NCBI GenBank assembly: GCA_027046105.1
Contig: JALTZQ010000033.1
Coordinates: 1-5,934 of the forward strand
Direction: 5' to 3'
Source of the DNA: Pyrodictiaceae archaeon
GTDB taxonomy: Archaea > Thermoproteota > Thermoprotei_A > Sulfolobales > Pyrodictiaceae
DNA: 5,934 nucleotides
Part shown: in pieces, positions 5,929-5,934 of the stretch
How the letters are laid out: every line of letters starts with the position of its first letter
Numbering within the stretch: position 1 is the stretch's first letter
Notes under the pieces: generated by a model
What the model was told of the DNA's origin: nothing
Database searches by the model: none
The model's input: only the letters and a program-made list of their open reading frames with translations
Position numbers and translations under genes: made by a program

Positions 5929-5934
5929 TAGTAC

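Overview
The window looks like chromosomal DNA of a hyperthermophilic crenarchaeon (Thermoproteota), most plausibly the Desulfurococcales/Pyrodictiaceae side (Hyperthermus- or Pyrolobus-like). This rests on A/B-type archaeal promoters (purine-rich BRE followed by a TTATA box), frequent GTG/TTG starts with GGTG or GAGG Shine-Dalgarno matches, heavy use of AGG and CTA/ATA codons, and proteins that read like crenarchaeal family members. The genus is an inference from style only.

Layout. Bases 1-159 (minus strand) hold the 5' part of a decayed HEPN-domain gene. It has one frameshift and one in-frame stop, its archaeal promoter is still intact, and it runs off the left edge. Divergent from it, on the plus strand, are ubiD-family decarboxylase (357-1826) and, 29 bases later, a UbiA-superfamily aromatic prenyltransferase (1856-2767) whose signature motifs resemble the MqnP subgroup. 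A small unrecognised helical protein with an internal repeat (2830-3174) follows. It converges, with only 9 bases between stop codons, on a class II lysyl-tRNA synthetase (minus, 4632-3184). Upstream of lysS is a 170-base intergenic stretch with its promoter, an imperfect inverted repeat and a hairpin. After that comes an MFS transporter on the same strand (minus, 5918-4803) that nearly fills the right end.

Function. The UbiD/UbiA pair is the metabolic core of the window. An aromatic prenyltransferase next to a prenyl-FMN decarboxylase fits prenylation plus decarboxylation of an aromatic acid, as in quinone biosynthesis (MqnP/MqnL of the futalosine menaquinone route). The UbiD protein could instead be the archaeal mevalonate-pathway decarboxylase acting on trans-anhydromevalonate phosphate, as known from Aeropyrum. 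The sequence alone does not decide between them. LysRS and the MFS carrier appear to be independent neighbours.

I found no CRISPR array, tRNA, rRNA, insertion sequence or clearly novel multi-gene system. The most unusual signals are the HEPN pseudogene, an abrupt synonymous-codon switch inside ubiD near 1275-1300, and the repeat in the 114-residue protein.
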